From Alteromonadaceae bacterium Bs31 (lineage in GTDB: Bacteria > Pseudomonadota > Gammaproteobacteria > Pseudomonadales > Cellvibrionaceae), in assembly GCA_900177435.1 (NCBI GenBank), contig FXAI01000001.1, forward strand, positions 619,256 to 683,255: DNA of 64,000 nucleotides, given 5' to 3'. The position numbers were made by a program, and so were the translations under genes. The notes beneath the pieces were generated by a model that made no database searches, was not told the DNA's origin, and saw only the letters and a list, made by a program, of their open reading frames with translations. Shown here piece after piece: positions 55,368 to 64,000 of the stretch. Every line of letters starts with the position of its first letter. The first letter of the stretch is position 1.

Positions 55368-56075
55368 ATGTTGGTTTTTAAAACTATTTTTTTGGTGGTT
55401 TTGAGTATGGTTTCGCAAATAACATTTTCAAATAATGAAGTTCGAGTAGTAGAAATAGAAAAAAGTTTGAGAAACCAATTTCCTGATTACGAGTTTGCGC
55501 AAGTGATACAGTCAGTTGTCGATCGAGAAGGGAGAAAGTATTTTACTGCCCCCTATATTGTCGAAAATATTTATCAGACGTCGAGTCGGTTATGCCGTAC
55601 ACGAAAGGTGCCATTGACATACTCCGTTGATGATGAGATATGGACGCTTAACGAAGATGATGTTCATAAAGGTCTAGTGTATATGGCTGCGGTTGTTGAT
55701 AGCCAGAAAGAATCGAATTGTTGTGTCAAGCTGGATTTCGATGAAAGATTTTTTATTACAGAAAAACCAATTTCGGATGATGCCATAGTTAAAGTATTCG
55801 ATTCGTTTTCGGAAAGAAAAGAGTTTCGTTCTAAAGTTATGGGGTTTTTGAGTGATAAGTGGACTAATAATGAGTTGACGTCTCTAATGCAAGTCATAGA
55901 AAATGGTAGATTATTGAGTATTGGTGTAAGCTCTTTTGGGTTTTTTCAGAGAACTATTGATTACGAACTAAAGTTGGGATTGAGTGGCAATTCTAGAGTT
56001 TTTGTTTTTCATGTGTTTTTTGAGGAAGGATCGGATCTTCGAGTAAGGAAGGTTGAGCGAGTTCACCGGGATTAA
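55368..56075 (+). CDS. Candidate immunity protein 2 (secreted)
   Basis: The product has 235 residues, beginning two bases after the tip 2 stop. It has a signal peptide (MLVFKTIFLVVLSMVSQITFS). The rest contains four cysteines in two short clusters and no known domain. Position and export match an immunity protein for a toxin acting in the periplasm. The AT-rich composition is like the rest of the cassette. The function is inferred. Confidence 0.55.
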   Translation: MLVFKTIFLVVLSMVSQITFSNNEVRVVEIEKSLRNQFPDYEFAQVIQSVVDREGRKYFTAPYIVENIYQTSSRLCRTRKVPLTYSVDDEIWTLNEDDVHKGLVYMAAVVDSQKESNCCVKLDFDERFFITEKPISDDAIVKVFDSFSERKEFRSKVMGFLSDKWTNNELTSLMQVIENGRLLSIGVSSFGFFQRTIDYELKLGLSGNSRVFVFHVFFEEGSDLRVRKVERVHRD

Positions 56076-56117
56076 ATAATAGGGGATAGACCACGGTTTT
56101 GGTTTTCAGGAAGGCGA

Positions 56118-56206
56118 ATTCAACTCGAAGTGCACCAAATGCAAGATAGGACAGCCAACTACTTTACTGTGTTTTTCAGTATAGGTGGTGCACTTCATTC
56201 TTGAAC
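56118..56206. repeat. Imperfect inverted repeat, possible small element
   Basis: GAAGTGCACC at 56127-56136 and GGTGCACTTC at 56187-56196 are exact complements, and TTCAA / TTGAA outer parts extend the match. The loop of about 50 bp has no gene. It may be a decayed miniature element, but I have no second copy. Confidence 0.35.
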
Positions 56207-56229
56207 TAGGGCCCCTGTAAAATCACCCC

Positions 56230-56290
56230 ATGACTCTAAAAAGAGAAGCGTAAATATCGCTTGATGAGACACCGTTTTATCACTGCTATG
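56230..56290 (+). pseudogene. Remnant of a second REP-type transposase 5' end
   Basis: The sequence ATG ACT CTA ... ATA TCG CTT GAT GAG ACA CCG TTT TAT CAC TGC TAT parallels the first codons of the transposase at 56379 (ISLDATPFYHCY), with a stop after codon 7. It breaks off where the GGACATCCAA repeats begin. Confidence 0.7.
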
Positions 56291-56348
56291 AAGATATAAG
56301 GGACATCCAATTAGTTGAAGATATAAGGGACATCCAATTAGTTGACTT
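56291..56348 (+). repeat. GGACATCCAA junction repeats, copies 4 and 5
   Basis: Two exact 27-bp tandem units (56291-56317 and 56318-56344) each hold the GGACATCCAATTAGTTG core. The second ends in GACTT. They lie just upstream of the REP-type transposase, as is common for RAYT recognition sequences. Confidence 0.88.
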
Positions 56349-56378
56349 TCCTCGCGGTCTCCCCCATAATTCCTCACC

Positions 56379-57147
56379 ATGACCCAATCCAGAGAATCTC
56401 AAATATCGCTCGATGCGACGCCTTTCTACCATTGCTATGTGCGTTGTGTTCGGCGCGCGTATTTATGTGGTGATGATTACTCAAGGGGTGAGAATTTTGA
56501 CCACCGCAAGCAGTGGATAGTCTCCCGCCTTAAATTCCTTTCTTATGTTTACGCCATTGATATCTGTGCCTATGCGGTAATGAGCAATCATTACCATGTT
56601 GTGCTGCATGTGGATAAAGAGCGTGCTTTGAGTTGGTCAAGAGAGGAGGTGGTTGAGCGTTGGTTGCAGCTCTATAAAGGCCATATGCTGGTGGACCGCT
56701 GGCTTAAAGCGCCAGGCGCGATGGATGAGGCGAGCCTGGAGGTGGTGTATGAGTTAATAGAGCTCTGGCGGGAGCGCCTTTATGATATTGCCTGGTTTAT
56801 GCGTGGTGTAAACGAAACCATAGCTCGCATGGCCAATGAAGAGGAGCAATGCAAGGGGCGTTTTTGGGAAGGGCGCTATAAAAGCCAGGCTTTAATTGGA
56901 TGAGGCTGCCTTGTTGAGCTGTATGGCCTATGTGGATTTAAACCCTGTGCGTGCTGGCATGGAAGATAATTTGGTAGATAGTGATTTTACCGCTATCCAG
57001 CAGCGTTTATTTGATTACGCTAAACATAAAGTCATTAAAAAACCCGAAGAGAAACGGCTGGTAAGGCGTGTTGCTAAGCAAAGGGAGCTTAAAACCGAGC
57101 TTGAGCTGGAAAAAATTCCCGAAGCCCCCTTTGTTCGCGTTCATTTT
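56379..57147 (+). pseudogene. REP-associated tyrosine (Y1) transposase, one-base frameshift, 3' truncated
   Basis: The first frame (56379-56903) has SLDATPFYHCYVRCVRRAYLCG, the HUH-type motif MSNHYHVVLHV and GRFWEGRYKSQAL. The reading frame shifts at about 56894-56895, where TTAATTGG has one extra A relative to the expected TTATTGG. It continues as LDEAALLSCMAYVDLNPVRAGM in the second frame. The family usually goes on further; here it merges with the end of the FG-GAP gene near 57147. So it is inactive unless frameshifting occurs. Confidence 0.85.
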
Positions 57148-59175
57148 TTAAAACAGGTAAACCGCACCACTATCCAGCGCTGCATTACTGGCTTGATTAA
57201 TGGGATCTACCCCTTGGTCACTGCCGTCTTCTGCGATTGCACCAACGGCCAGGGTGTTGCCAGAGGCATCCAGAGACAGTGTGCCAGCAAACAAATCGCC
57301 TTCGTCGGTATTTGATGCTTTGATATATGCTGCTGCTTTCCATTGGCCGTCTATAAACTCGAAGGAATAGGCCGCTCCAGCACCAGGGGCCGAATTATCG
57401 CCATCGTTACTGTCAACGCCGCTATTCATACTGGCCTCATGGGGAGCACCTACCGCAATCACATCGCCATTGGCATTAATCGAAACTGACGCTCCAAAAT
57501 TATCACCAATATCACTGTTGGATGACTTTAAGTAAGCACGCTGACGCCAGCCGCCCTCATTATGAAAAACATAGGCAGCTCCTGCACCGGCCATACCGGC
57601 ATTACTTTGCTCGCCGTTGACATCAATGGCGGAACTGGATTCACCAGGTGCGCCTACAACCAGTGTTTTTCCATCGGCGCTAATATCCAGCGAAGTGCCG
57701 AACCAATTATTTTCTGCGGTGTTCGATGCTTTAAAATAATGGCTAAACATCCACTCGCTATCGTTTTTTGAAAATAAATAGGCCGCTCCGGCATAAGGCG
57801 CATTGGCATCTAGGGGGGCTCCATCAATACCGGTACTGTTAGCGTTTTCATTGGGTGCGCCCACAAGCAGTGCATCGCCGGCAGCGCTCAAGGCCAGTGA
57901 TGATCCAAAGCTGTCATTGTTTTCTCCATTGGGTGCTAAAAGCGTTTGTCGTGCAAGCCAATTTTCATTTTGTGCAACGAAGGTATAAACGCTGCCCTTA
58001 CCTTGTTCTGCCGGTGCTCCCACCGCCAGGGTTCCACCGTAGGTGCTCAGCGCAACGGCGCTGCCAAAGTTGGCGTTTGCAGAGGGGACCTCTGCTTTTA
58101 TGGCGCTCTGCTGCAGCCAGGTATCACCCACACGTTTGAATAGATAAACCGCTCCGCTGCCACTGAGAGTGTTTGAGGAGCCATCACTGCCTATACCACC
58201 TTCGCCACCATCCTCATAGGGGGCGCCAATGGCGAGGGTATTGCCATCGCCGCTTAGGGCCAGAGCGCTGCCGAAGGCGTCTTCGGCTTCAGCATTGGCA
58301 GCTTTTAAGTAGGCTTGAAAGAACCAATCCATGCCCACCTTGTTATACACATACACTGCTCCACTGCCCGACGCGTTGTTGCTGCCGTAGTCACCATCGT
58401 TGATGGCGAGCGCATCCTCCATTGGTGCTGCGACGGCCAGAGTTTTACCGTCGCCGCTCAAGGCAAGTGCGCCGTATCCATCGAATGCTTCCGTATTTAC
58501 CGCTTTAAAATACGCAACCACACTGTTGAGGTGATTTACTGCATCAATTGCCAAAGTGCTGAAGCAGCCATCCGTGGTGCAAGCCTCCAGTTTGAATTTT
58601 GCGTGGTACCAGTCGAAACGGTGGGTGGCGACTTCGTAGCGCAATGAGCTTGTGGCGGAATCTATTTCGGGGCCGTATTGCTCAAAGGCTGCTTCGGCAT
58701 TTTTCTGATATAGCAAGCGATAATAAAGCGCACCGTTTACTTCCGGCCAACTGAAAACGAGACTCTTTAAACCTGCCCGCACACTTAATACAAGTGAGGT
58801 TGTACGTACGTAGAAAACTCTCTCCACGCCCCCTACAGTGAGTGTTGCTTCGGTAGTTGAATACAGATTTTCGGAGGATGCAACGCGAACGACAACATTT
58901 TGACCTTTGGATATTGTGCCTTCGGACGAGGTAAAACCGCCACCATTTATAGAATACTCTCCGCCTTTAATGCTGATGTCTGTGGTGTCGTCAATGCCAG
59001 TGATTGTTACTGGGTCGGAGTCTACGTATATTCCTAAGCCGAGTCCGCTTTTACTGCCAATAATAAAGTCAGCAGGTGTTGTGTCCGCGGCATCGGTGGA
59101 ATCGTCATCCCCGCTGCAAGCCTGCTGTAGTATTGCTATAAAAATAATAAAAGAAAGGGAAATCAGCTTCTTCAT
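57148..59175 (-). CDS. FG-GAP (seven-bladed propeller) lipoprotein
   Basis: The product has 675 residues. A lipoprotein signal (LQQACSGDDD) is followed by an N-terminal beta domain, then seven FG-GAP repeats of the kind FGSALALSGDGNTLAIGAPYED, each ending GSGAVYLF or similar. This is an integrin-alpha-like beta-propeller, probably on the outer surface. It ends GAVYLF then TAA, a natural end for the family. Its stop lies at the junction with the transposase remnant. The function is unknown; such proteins may bind cells or glycans. Confidence 0.85.
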   Translation of the reverse strand: MKKLISLSFIIFIAILQQACSGDDDSTDAADTTPADFIIGSKSGLGLGIYVDSDPVTITGIDDTTDISIKGGEYSINGGGFTSSEGTISKGQNVVVRVASSENLYSTTEATLTVGGVERVFYVRTTSLVLSVRAGLKSLVFSWPEVNGALYYRLLYQKNAEAAFEQYGPEIDSATSSLRYEVATHRFDWYHAKFKLEACTTDGCFSTLAIDAVNHLNSVVAYFKAVNTEAFDGYGALALSGDGKTLAVAAPMEDALAINDGDYGSNNASGSGAVYVYNKVGMDWFFQAYLKAANAEAEDAFGSALALSGDGNTLAIGAPYEDGGEGGIGSDGSSNTLSGSGAVYLFKRVGDTWLQQSAIKAEVPSANANFGSAVALSTYGGTLAVGAPAEQGKGSVYTFVAQNENWLARQTLLAPNGENNDSFGSSLALSAAGDALLVGAPNENANSTGIDGAPLDANAPYAGAAYLFSKNDSEWMFSHYFKASNTAENNWFGTSLDISADGKTLVVGAPGESSSAIDVNGEQSNAGMAGAGAAYVFHNEGGWRQRAYLKSSNSDIGDNFGASVSINANGDVIAVGAPHEASMNSGVDSNDGDNSAPGAGAAYSFEFIDGQWKAAAYIKASNTDEGDLFAGTLSLDASGNTLAVGAIAEDGSDQGVDPINQASNAALDSGAVYLF

Positions 59176-59604
59176 ATTTGTACTCTCATAAATTTACATC
59201 ATGTAAGATTGGCGCTGCAGTTTTGCATAGCCCCCCGTTAAGTACCGTTAAGACTCGGTGAAGTTAAGTTAAGTTTTGCTTGTAACAGACATTGAAACAT
59301 CCTGTTACAAAGCAGGATTGAGAGGGAACTTTTTTTGATTTGCGCCTATCGAAACATTTTGTTTCTGGTTTTATGCTGCTGCGTGCCTTTGGCAGGTGTA
59401 CATATTTTATGGGCGGTGCGGGTGATTTTAATGCGAAAAAAATAGAACTTCTTCTCAATTATTTTCGACAGTAAACGCTGCCTCTTCTAGGTGGTAGCTC
59501 ATTTTTTTGCGGGCGATTAGTACATAGCTTAGCGTAGTTGATTGATGCTCTGTTTGGAGCGATAACTAGAGGTGGGAGCTGAGAATGCTTGGCTATAAGA
59601 ACAA
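59176..59604. other. Intergenic region upstream of the FG-GAP gene
   Basis: This region holds the probable promoter of the FG-GAP gene. No supported gene, RNA or repeat was seen up to the terminator at 59605. Confidence 0.5.
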
Positions 59605-59641
59605 TAAAAAAAGCCCCGAAAATTTCTTTTCGGGGCTTTCT
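59605..59641 (-). terminator. Rho-independent terminator of the protease gene
   Basis: Stem AAAGCCCCGAAAA / TTTTCGGGGCTTT with T-rich flanks lies 38 bp past the protease stop on the minus strand. Confidence 0.9.
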
Positions 59642-59678
59642 AACTATTGTTGCAAAGGTTATTTTTGGTTAATTTGGT

Positions 59679-62405
59679 TTATGGGTGAGAACTGGCTTTT
59701 TTCGGGTTGGTACCAGCGGCTTTTTCTTCCTTATCGGTAAAACCATCGTTATCGTCATCGGGGTCGCAGGCGTTGCCCATACCGTCTTGATCCGTATCTT
59801 TTTGATTTGGATTGGCTTTGCCCAGGCAGTTATCCCACGAATCGTCTATGCCATCACTATCGGCATCCCATGCAATGGTTTCAGGTGTTGAAATTGGATT
59901 GCGTGGGTCTGAACCCTGGTTGTTTTCAAAGGCATCGGTAAATCCGTCATTGTCATCGTCGTCGTCACAGGCATTACCTAAACCGTCCAGGTCCGCGTCT
60001 TTTTGATTGGGGTTCGCTTTATTGGGGCAGTTATCAACCACATTCAGAATGCCATCGGTATCAGCGTCATAGAGAATGCTTTCTGGTGTGGAGTTTGGAT
60101 CTTTAGTGTTTGAACCTACCCTGTTTTCTTCGGCATCGGTGAAGCCGTCGTTGTCGTCATCAGGATCACAACGGTTTCCCATGCCGTCGCCATCTGTATC
60201 TTTCTGATTGGCGTTGGCTTTATTGGGGCAGTTGTCTTCAGTATCGATAACACCGTCATTGTCTGTGTCTGTCCACGGTGGAACAAAGCAGGCGTCGGGT
60301 AATGTTGCATGGCTAAAGCTACCGGAATTGGGATCTAAGCAGGTAATATCATCGTTACCGTACAGGTACAGGGTTTCGAGGTTAAGCAAGTTTTCGAGGG
60401 GGCTTAAATCAGACACTTGATTATAGGAAATATCCAAACTGTACAACAGTAGCATTTCAGAAAGCGCGCTAATATCACTAATAGTGTTATTGTACGCCCA
60501 TAGTATTTCCATATTAGTCATATTACTCAAGGGACTGATATCACTAATGAAATTACCGTCGATCCCAAGTACACGCATAAAAATGGCGTTGCTGATAGGG
60601 CTCAAATCGGATATCTGGTTACTCCACAATAGCAGAACTTCCAAATTTGTAAGATTGGATAAGCCTTCAAGCTCACTTAAATTATTGCTATCCAGTGCGA
60701 GAAAACTGAGATTATAAAGATCAGATAAAAATGCTGTCGATGTAAGCCCCGTATTACTCAGGCTCAGGCCATACAGGTTGGATAGATTGGCGATTGGCGA
60801 GACATCTAAGTTGGGGTTTCCGCTCAAATATAAGTCGGTGAGGGACGGCAGCAGCGCTACCGCACTGATATCCGTTAATTGATTGTACTCTGCAATAATA
60901 AAATACAGGTTAGTCAACGCTTCAATGCCGTTTAAATTTTGAATATCCATTTCTCGGCATTCTATAAAGTAGGCGTCGGTAACCTCTAGCCACCCCATAT
61001 TCGCAGCCATGGTTTTTATGCAGTCATCGAGGATAGGGTCTTCAAACTCAACATGCGAAATTAGTTCGAAACAACTAGCGGCCATTTCGTCGTAGGTGAA
61101 TGGGCCAGCATTTGGATCTAGACAAGCGATACCCTCATTTCCGCTTAGTTCGATACTTTGTAAACCAGTTGAGGCGAGTAAAACGGATAAATCCGAAATT
61201 CCCGTATAGGAAAGGTCAATAGATTGTAAGTTTTTTAAACTGCGCAGCGGCCAAAAATCGTAGATGGCATTACCGCTAAGATTTAAATCTGCTAGATTTT
61301 CATAAACCTCAAGACCGTAAAGAGCTTGAATATCAAAATTACTACAATCTAAGGCTGTAACATCATCGATGCTTATCCAGCCGTTCTCTACTGCGTGCAC
61401 GTCTATACAGGATTGCAGATTAAAATCGCTTACTGGAAAATCTTCCAAATAGCGGTTTATGTTTCTCTCTATCCAGTATTCATACTGCGAAACACGTGCG
61501 TATACTCCATAATATCCCGTTAAAGCGCAGGTATAGTTGCCCCAACTTACAATGCCGGCTTGATAGTTGGTGCCGTCAATATTCACCACAAGTGGGCCGC
61601 CGCTATCACCATGGCAAGAGTCTTGGCCACCGATGGGTGTTCCCGCGCAAAGCATGTTTTCTGTAACGGCATCTGGCCCGAATAATTCAGTATATGCTTC
61701 ACTACATACTTGCTGGTCAATATACTCCACTCTTACCTGTTGTAGTTGATCCGGCTGGTCAAAACCGAAGGGGTCCATGTTACCCCACCCTGCGACGGTG
61801 AGTGGCTCGCCATAGGAAAGTGTATTCATTTGTTCAGCAGACAGTGTCGGTACCACCTGGTAGCTCGTTGATCTTGATAAAAAAATCAGCGCAATGTCGT
61901 TGTCCAAATTGAAGCCAGTGTAATTTTCATGCATTACAATTTTATCGATGCTAATGAGCTCCCCTGTGCCTGCTTCGTTGGAGAGCGTTTGCGACCCGAT
62001 AAATACATTGATGTCGCTAGGTGAAGCGCCGTCCACACAGTGTGAGGCGGTTAGTACCACGTTTTCCCGAATTAAACTACCACCACAAAATTGGCCGTTA
62101 GCCGGGTCCATGCCCGCTTGCACTAGTGCTACCATGTGGGGCCAGCTGTCTGGTGGGGTAGGCTCCCCTCCGACGATAAAAGGGCTTGCAGAAACAGCTT
62201 GGCTTTGGGGGCTATAGTCTGGTCGATCAGTTTGATAGGGGGTTTGTGCCTGGTTGATTTCTCTAAATTGCGACTTTTGATTTAGGTAGTGTTGTTGATG
62301 TTCCAAAACTTTTAATCTAGCGGCGGTATTTGCATTAGCGTTTGCAACACCCAAAGCAAGCCCGGCGCATATTGCTAGTGCAAACATTCTGTTGGCTATA
62401 TTCAT
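59679..62405 (-). CDS. Secreted trypsin-like protease with leucine-rich repeats and TSP3 repeats
   Basis: The product has 908 residues. After a signal peptide, an S1 domain begins at [10 protein letters not shown] and has the full catalytic triad: [15 protein letters not shown] and [14 protein letters not shown]. About residues 330-690 form leucine-rich repeats of LxxLxxLxLxxNxIxDISPL type. Three thrombospondin type 3 units ([31 protein letters not shown] pattern) form the C-terminus. It ends without a sorting signal. The combination suggests a secreted calcium-stabilised protease, with the repeats binding a target protein. Confidence 0.9.
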   Translation of the reverse strand: MNIANRMFALAICAGLALGVANANANTAARLKVLEHQQHYLNQKSQFREINQAQTPYQTDRPDYSPQSQAVSASPFIVGGEPTPPDSWPHMVALVQAGMDPANGQFCGGSLIRENVVLTASHCVDGASPSDINVFIGSQTLSNEAGTGELISIDKIVMHENYTGFNLDNDIALIFLSRSTSYQVVPTLSAEQMNTLSYGEPLTVAGWGNMDPFGFDQPDQLQQVRVEYIDQQVCSEAYTELFGPDAVTENMLCAGTPIGGQDSCHGDSGGPLVVNIDGTNYQAGIVSWGNYTCALTGYYGVYARVSQYEYWIERNINRYLEDFPVSDFNLQSCIDVHAVENGWISIDDVTALDCSNFDIQALYGLEVYENLADLNLSGNAIYDFWPLRSLKNLQSIDLSYTGISDLSVLLASTGLQSIELSGNEGIACLDPNAGPFTYDEMAASCFELISHVEFEDPILDDCIKTMAANMGWLEVTDAYFIECREMDIQNLNGIEALTNLYFIIAEYNQLTDISAVALLPSLTDLYLSGNPNLDVSPIANLSNLYGLSLSNTGLTSTAFLSDLYNLSFLALDSNNLSELEGLSNLTNLEVLLLWSNQISDLSPISNAIFMRVLGIDGNFISDISPLSNMTNMEILWAYNNTISDISALSEMLLLYSLDISYNQVSDLSPLENLLNLETLYLYGNDDITCLDPNSGSFSHATLPDACFVPPWTDTDNDGVIDTEDNCPNKANANQKDTDGDGMGNRCDPDDDNDGFTDAEENRVGSNTKDPNSTPESILYDADTDGILNVVDNCPNKANPNQKDADLDGLGNACDDDDDNDGFTDAFENNQGSDPRNPISTPETIAWDADSDGIDDSWDNCLGKANPNQKDTDQDGMGNACDPDDDNDGFTDKEEKAAGTNPKKASSHP

Positions 62406-62874
62406 AACGTTCCTCTTATTTTAATTGGCAGGAAAATATTCTAAAGCTACCAGCTCTAGCTTAAGTTTCCATAGGTGTAGGAAAAAATCATAAATTGTAA
62501 TCACACCAAAAATAGTTTTTCGAGTGCGATACATAGAATTAGAATGAGTAGTAACTGATAGGAGACCTCCGTGTTTTAAAAAATGCGTTTCACTAAATCC
62601 TTAGGAAACGAATACTTTGCCCATTGCATACGTTGATGCATAAATATAGGGCAGTCTGTAAAAAAACAGCGCCGTTATTGTAGCTCATCTAGGTAAAAAT
62701 AAACTAAACCTTGTTAATGCCAAGCTAGGTAACGAGTTAATGATCTTATGTGGAAGCCCCTCCTAATTCTGTAACAAATTGTTTAGGTTTTAAATTATCT
62801 ATTTGATACTTGAGTTCTGAGGTGCTAAAAAGAAGAAATAAGCGACGCTTGGTGCGTAAGGGGGTTGGTAAGAT
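62406..62874. other. Divergent intergenic region
   Basis: About 470 bp of AT-rich sequence lie between divergent genes, the probable promoters of both. No gene or repeat is evident. Confidence 0.5.
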
Positions 62875-63663
62875 ATGCAGAGTATTAAAATGAACATAAA
62901 GGCTTTGCTAGCTCTAAGTTTGCTTAGCTTAGTCGCATGCGATGCGGTAGAAGATATGAAGGGTGTTTTCGATAAACAAGCTCAAGCACAAGAGTACATA
63001 AAAAGAAAATACGGCTGGAACTCCCAGCTGGCGTTTAATATTAATAATGGCGTGTTAAGCCAGGTTACTCTGTACTTAAACGCCTCTGATACGCGAGCGT
63101 ATACTGTGGCTGAGCTAGAGGCTATTGCCAGAGAGCTGGTGGCAGAAGTATTTAGTAGTGAGCCTCAGGCGATTTATATTCAAATTATTTCCGACACAGC
63201 ACCCGCAGAACTACAAGCTGTACGAGCACTACCTGATTTAAGCGCTATAAGGCGCGATTGTCAGTTAAACGACGATGAATACATTATCAAATTGCGTCCG
63301 CAGATGCCCGAACTTGCCCAGAAAAACGCTCAAGAGGGGTGGGTTGTAGTGCAGTTTAATGTGGAGGGTGGGGCTGCGAATTCCATCAATGTTGTTGATG
63401 CAAGCCCACAGGGGGTGTTTGATAATGCGGTCATTGCTTCCCTTGAGGAATCTGTGTTTAAGCCAGAAGCGAAGAAAGATGGCTGTATACGAATCACTAA
63501 ATTCAAACTCGCGGATGACAATCCAGCCAAAGCTAAAGCCAGGCAAACTGGGCTCTCAGGTCGTTCTGCGCAAACACCGGATGATTATCGGCCGCACCCT
63601 TCGGTTTTAGAAGCCATGCAAAGCATTGCAGAGCACTCTGTCGAGAAAGTGGAAGACCCTTAG
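62875..63663 (+). CDS. Lipoprotein with TonB C-terminal-like domain
   Basis: The product has 262 residues. The ATG at 62875 has a GGGGG-rich ribosome-binding site; another ATG lies five codons on. The lipobox is LVAC. Residues about 145-215 (GWVVVQFNVEGGAANSINVV then FDNAVIASLEESVFKP) match the TonB C-terminal pattern, but there is no Pro-rich spacer or N-terminal TonB helix. A lipid anchor would put it in a different place from classical TonB. The role is unknown. Confidence 0.7.
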   Translation: MQSIKMNIKALLALSLLSLVACDAVEDMKGVFDKQAQAQEYIKRKYGWNSQLAFNINNGVLSQVTLYLNASDTRAYTVAELEAIARELVAEVFSSEPQAIYIQIISDTAPAELQAVRALPDLSAIRRDCQLNDDEYIIKLRPQMPELAQKNAQEGWVVVQFNVEGGAANSINVVDASPQGVFDNAVIASLEESVFKPEAKKDGCIRITKFKLADDNPAKAKARQTGLSGRSAQTPDDYRPHPSVLEAMQSIAEHSVEKVEDP

Positions 63664-63765
63664 GCAGGAACGCGTAGCAGCGAATAGCTCCGTGCAGCGC
63701 TAGGGCTTTTTCCAAATGCTGTGCATTTGGCCGCAGTTGAGGAGTTGCTCATTCTTCAGAGCCCA

Positions 63766-63807
63766 CATACAAAAGAGCCACCCCGGCTGGGATGGCTCTT
63801 TTGTATG
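63766..63807 (-). terminator. Terminator hairpin in the right tandem repeat (inner copy)
   Basis: CATACAAAAGAGCCA pairs with TGGCTCTTTTGTATG around a short loop. It can also stop transcription from the TonB-like lipoprotein gene. Confidence 0.8.
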
Positions 63808-63939
63808 GCGCACTCGGGAAGATAAATCGTTTCAGCCTAGGGGCTGTAACGCCCCCTTCGGGGCAGCGCCGCTTTGCGGCTTGTTCCAAATGCTGTGCAT
63901 TTGGTCGAACCTGTGGGGCTTCTCATTCTCCTGAGTTCA

Positions 63940-63984
63940 CATACAAAAAAAGCCACCCCAAACGGGGTAGCTTTTATTTGTATG
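63940..63984 (-). terminator. Terminator of the partial tRNA
   Basis: CATACAAAAAAAGC...GCTTTTATTTGTATG with a CCCC/GGGG inner stem follows the tRNA 3' end directly on the minus strand. Confidence 0.85.
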
Positions 63985-64000
63985 GCGCACTCGGGAGGAT
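63983..64000 (-). tRNA. 3' end of a tRNA, probably tRNA-Arg, cut by the window edge
   Basis: The minus strand reads ATCCTCCCGAGTGCGCCA: a T-stem 3' strand, a 7-nt acceptor strand CGAGTGC, the discriminator G and CCA. The 5' side would begin GCACTCG, which I associate with tRNA-Arg(ACG) in gammaproteobacteria. tRNA-Arg next to csrA and tRNA-Ser is the usual order, supporting the guess. Confidence 0.6.

Larger units (their letters stand above)
63712..64000. repeat. Tandem ~174-bp repeats with tRNA 3' ends (minus-strand orientation)
   Basis: Two units start CCAAATGCTGTGCATTTGG at 63712 and 63886. Each leads into a CATACAAAA...TTTTGTATG terminator hairpin and then TGGCGCACTCGGGA, the complement of a tRNA 3' end (63806-63823 degenerate, 63983-64000 genuine). 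The period is 174-177 bp. The layout mirrors the repeats behind tRNA-Ser. Confidence 0.85.

Noticed and set aside
57145..57315. C-terminal extension of the transposase second frame
   Set aside because: Beyond about 57147 this frame is antisense to the FG-GAP gene and no longer resembles a transposase.

Overview
The window looks like chromosome of a Gram-negative gammaproteobacterium that degrades plant polysaccharide, most likely from the Cellvibrionaceae/Teredinibacter neighbourhood. This rests on the conserved gene order pncC-recA-recX ... alaS-lysC-csrA-tRNA-Ser, on TonB-dependent receptors with surface lipoprotein carbohydrases, and on families I associate with that group. It is an inference from gene content; no similarity search was run.

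Region 1 (1-22,276) is a pectin / rhamnogalacturonan utilisation locus. It holds a GPH-type sugar symporter, a GH105 unsaturated galacturonyl hydrolase, a LamG+CBM35 lipoprotein, a large TonB-dependent receptor, a very long PL11 rhamnogalacturonan lyase lipoprotein, a TIM-barrel sugar isomerase/epimerase, a secreted beta-helix protein, two GH28 enzymes, a second TonB-dependent receptor and a decayed GntR/FCD regulator. The likely flow is surface cleavage by PL11, import by the receptor, periplasmic or cytoplasmic trimming by GH28 and GH105, then inner-membrane uptake by the symporter.

Region 2 (22,301-31,256) contains a tight minus-strand operon. It encodes a complete B12-dependent glutamate mutase (small subunit, large subunit, GlmL-type ATPase, with ATGA stop/start overlaps), an AMP-forming ligase and a membrane acyltransferase. 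No methylaspartase is present, so this does not look like glutamate fermentation; an undescribed (methylaspartyl?) activation and transfer pathway is possible. An RraA-like gene, an aromatic/aspartate-type aminotransferase and NnrS follow.

Region 3 (31,817-44,086) is mostly housekeeping: a PEP-CTERM-like surface protein, an ATPase, a DUF4124 protein, pncC, recA (with a LexA box), recX, a YheT-like hydrolase, an M23 peptidase, a Trm112-like protein, a HIT protein, alaS, lysC, csrA and tRNA-Ser(GCU).

Region 4 (44,090-64,000) is an accessory island lying between tRNA-Ser and the 3' end of a convergent tRNA (probably tRNA-Arg) cut by the window edge. Both tRNAs trail tandem repeats (184 bp and about 174 bp) that carry copies of their own 3' ends, like the E. 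coli rtT arrangement. The island holds a complete type I Wadjet anti-plasmid system (jetABCD), a frameshifted Rhs core, two tandem orphan Rhs metalloprotease tips with candidate immunity genes, copies of a GGACATCC repeat at the junctions, a one-base-frameshifted REP-type (Y1) transposase, an FG-GAP lipoprotein, a trypsin-LRR-TSP3 protease and a lipoprotein with a TonB C-terminal-like domain.
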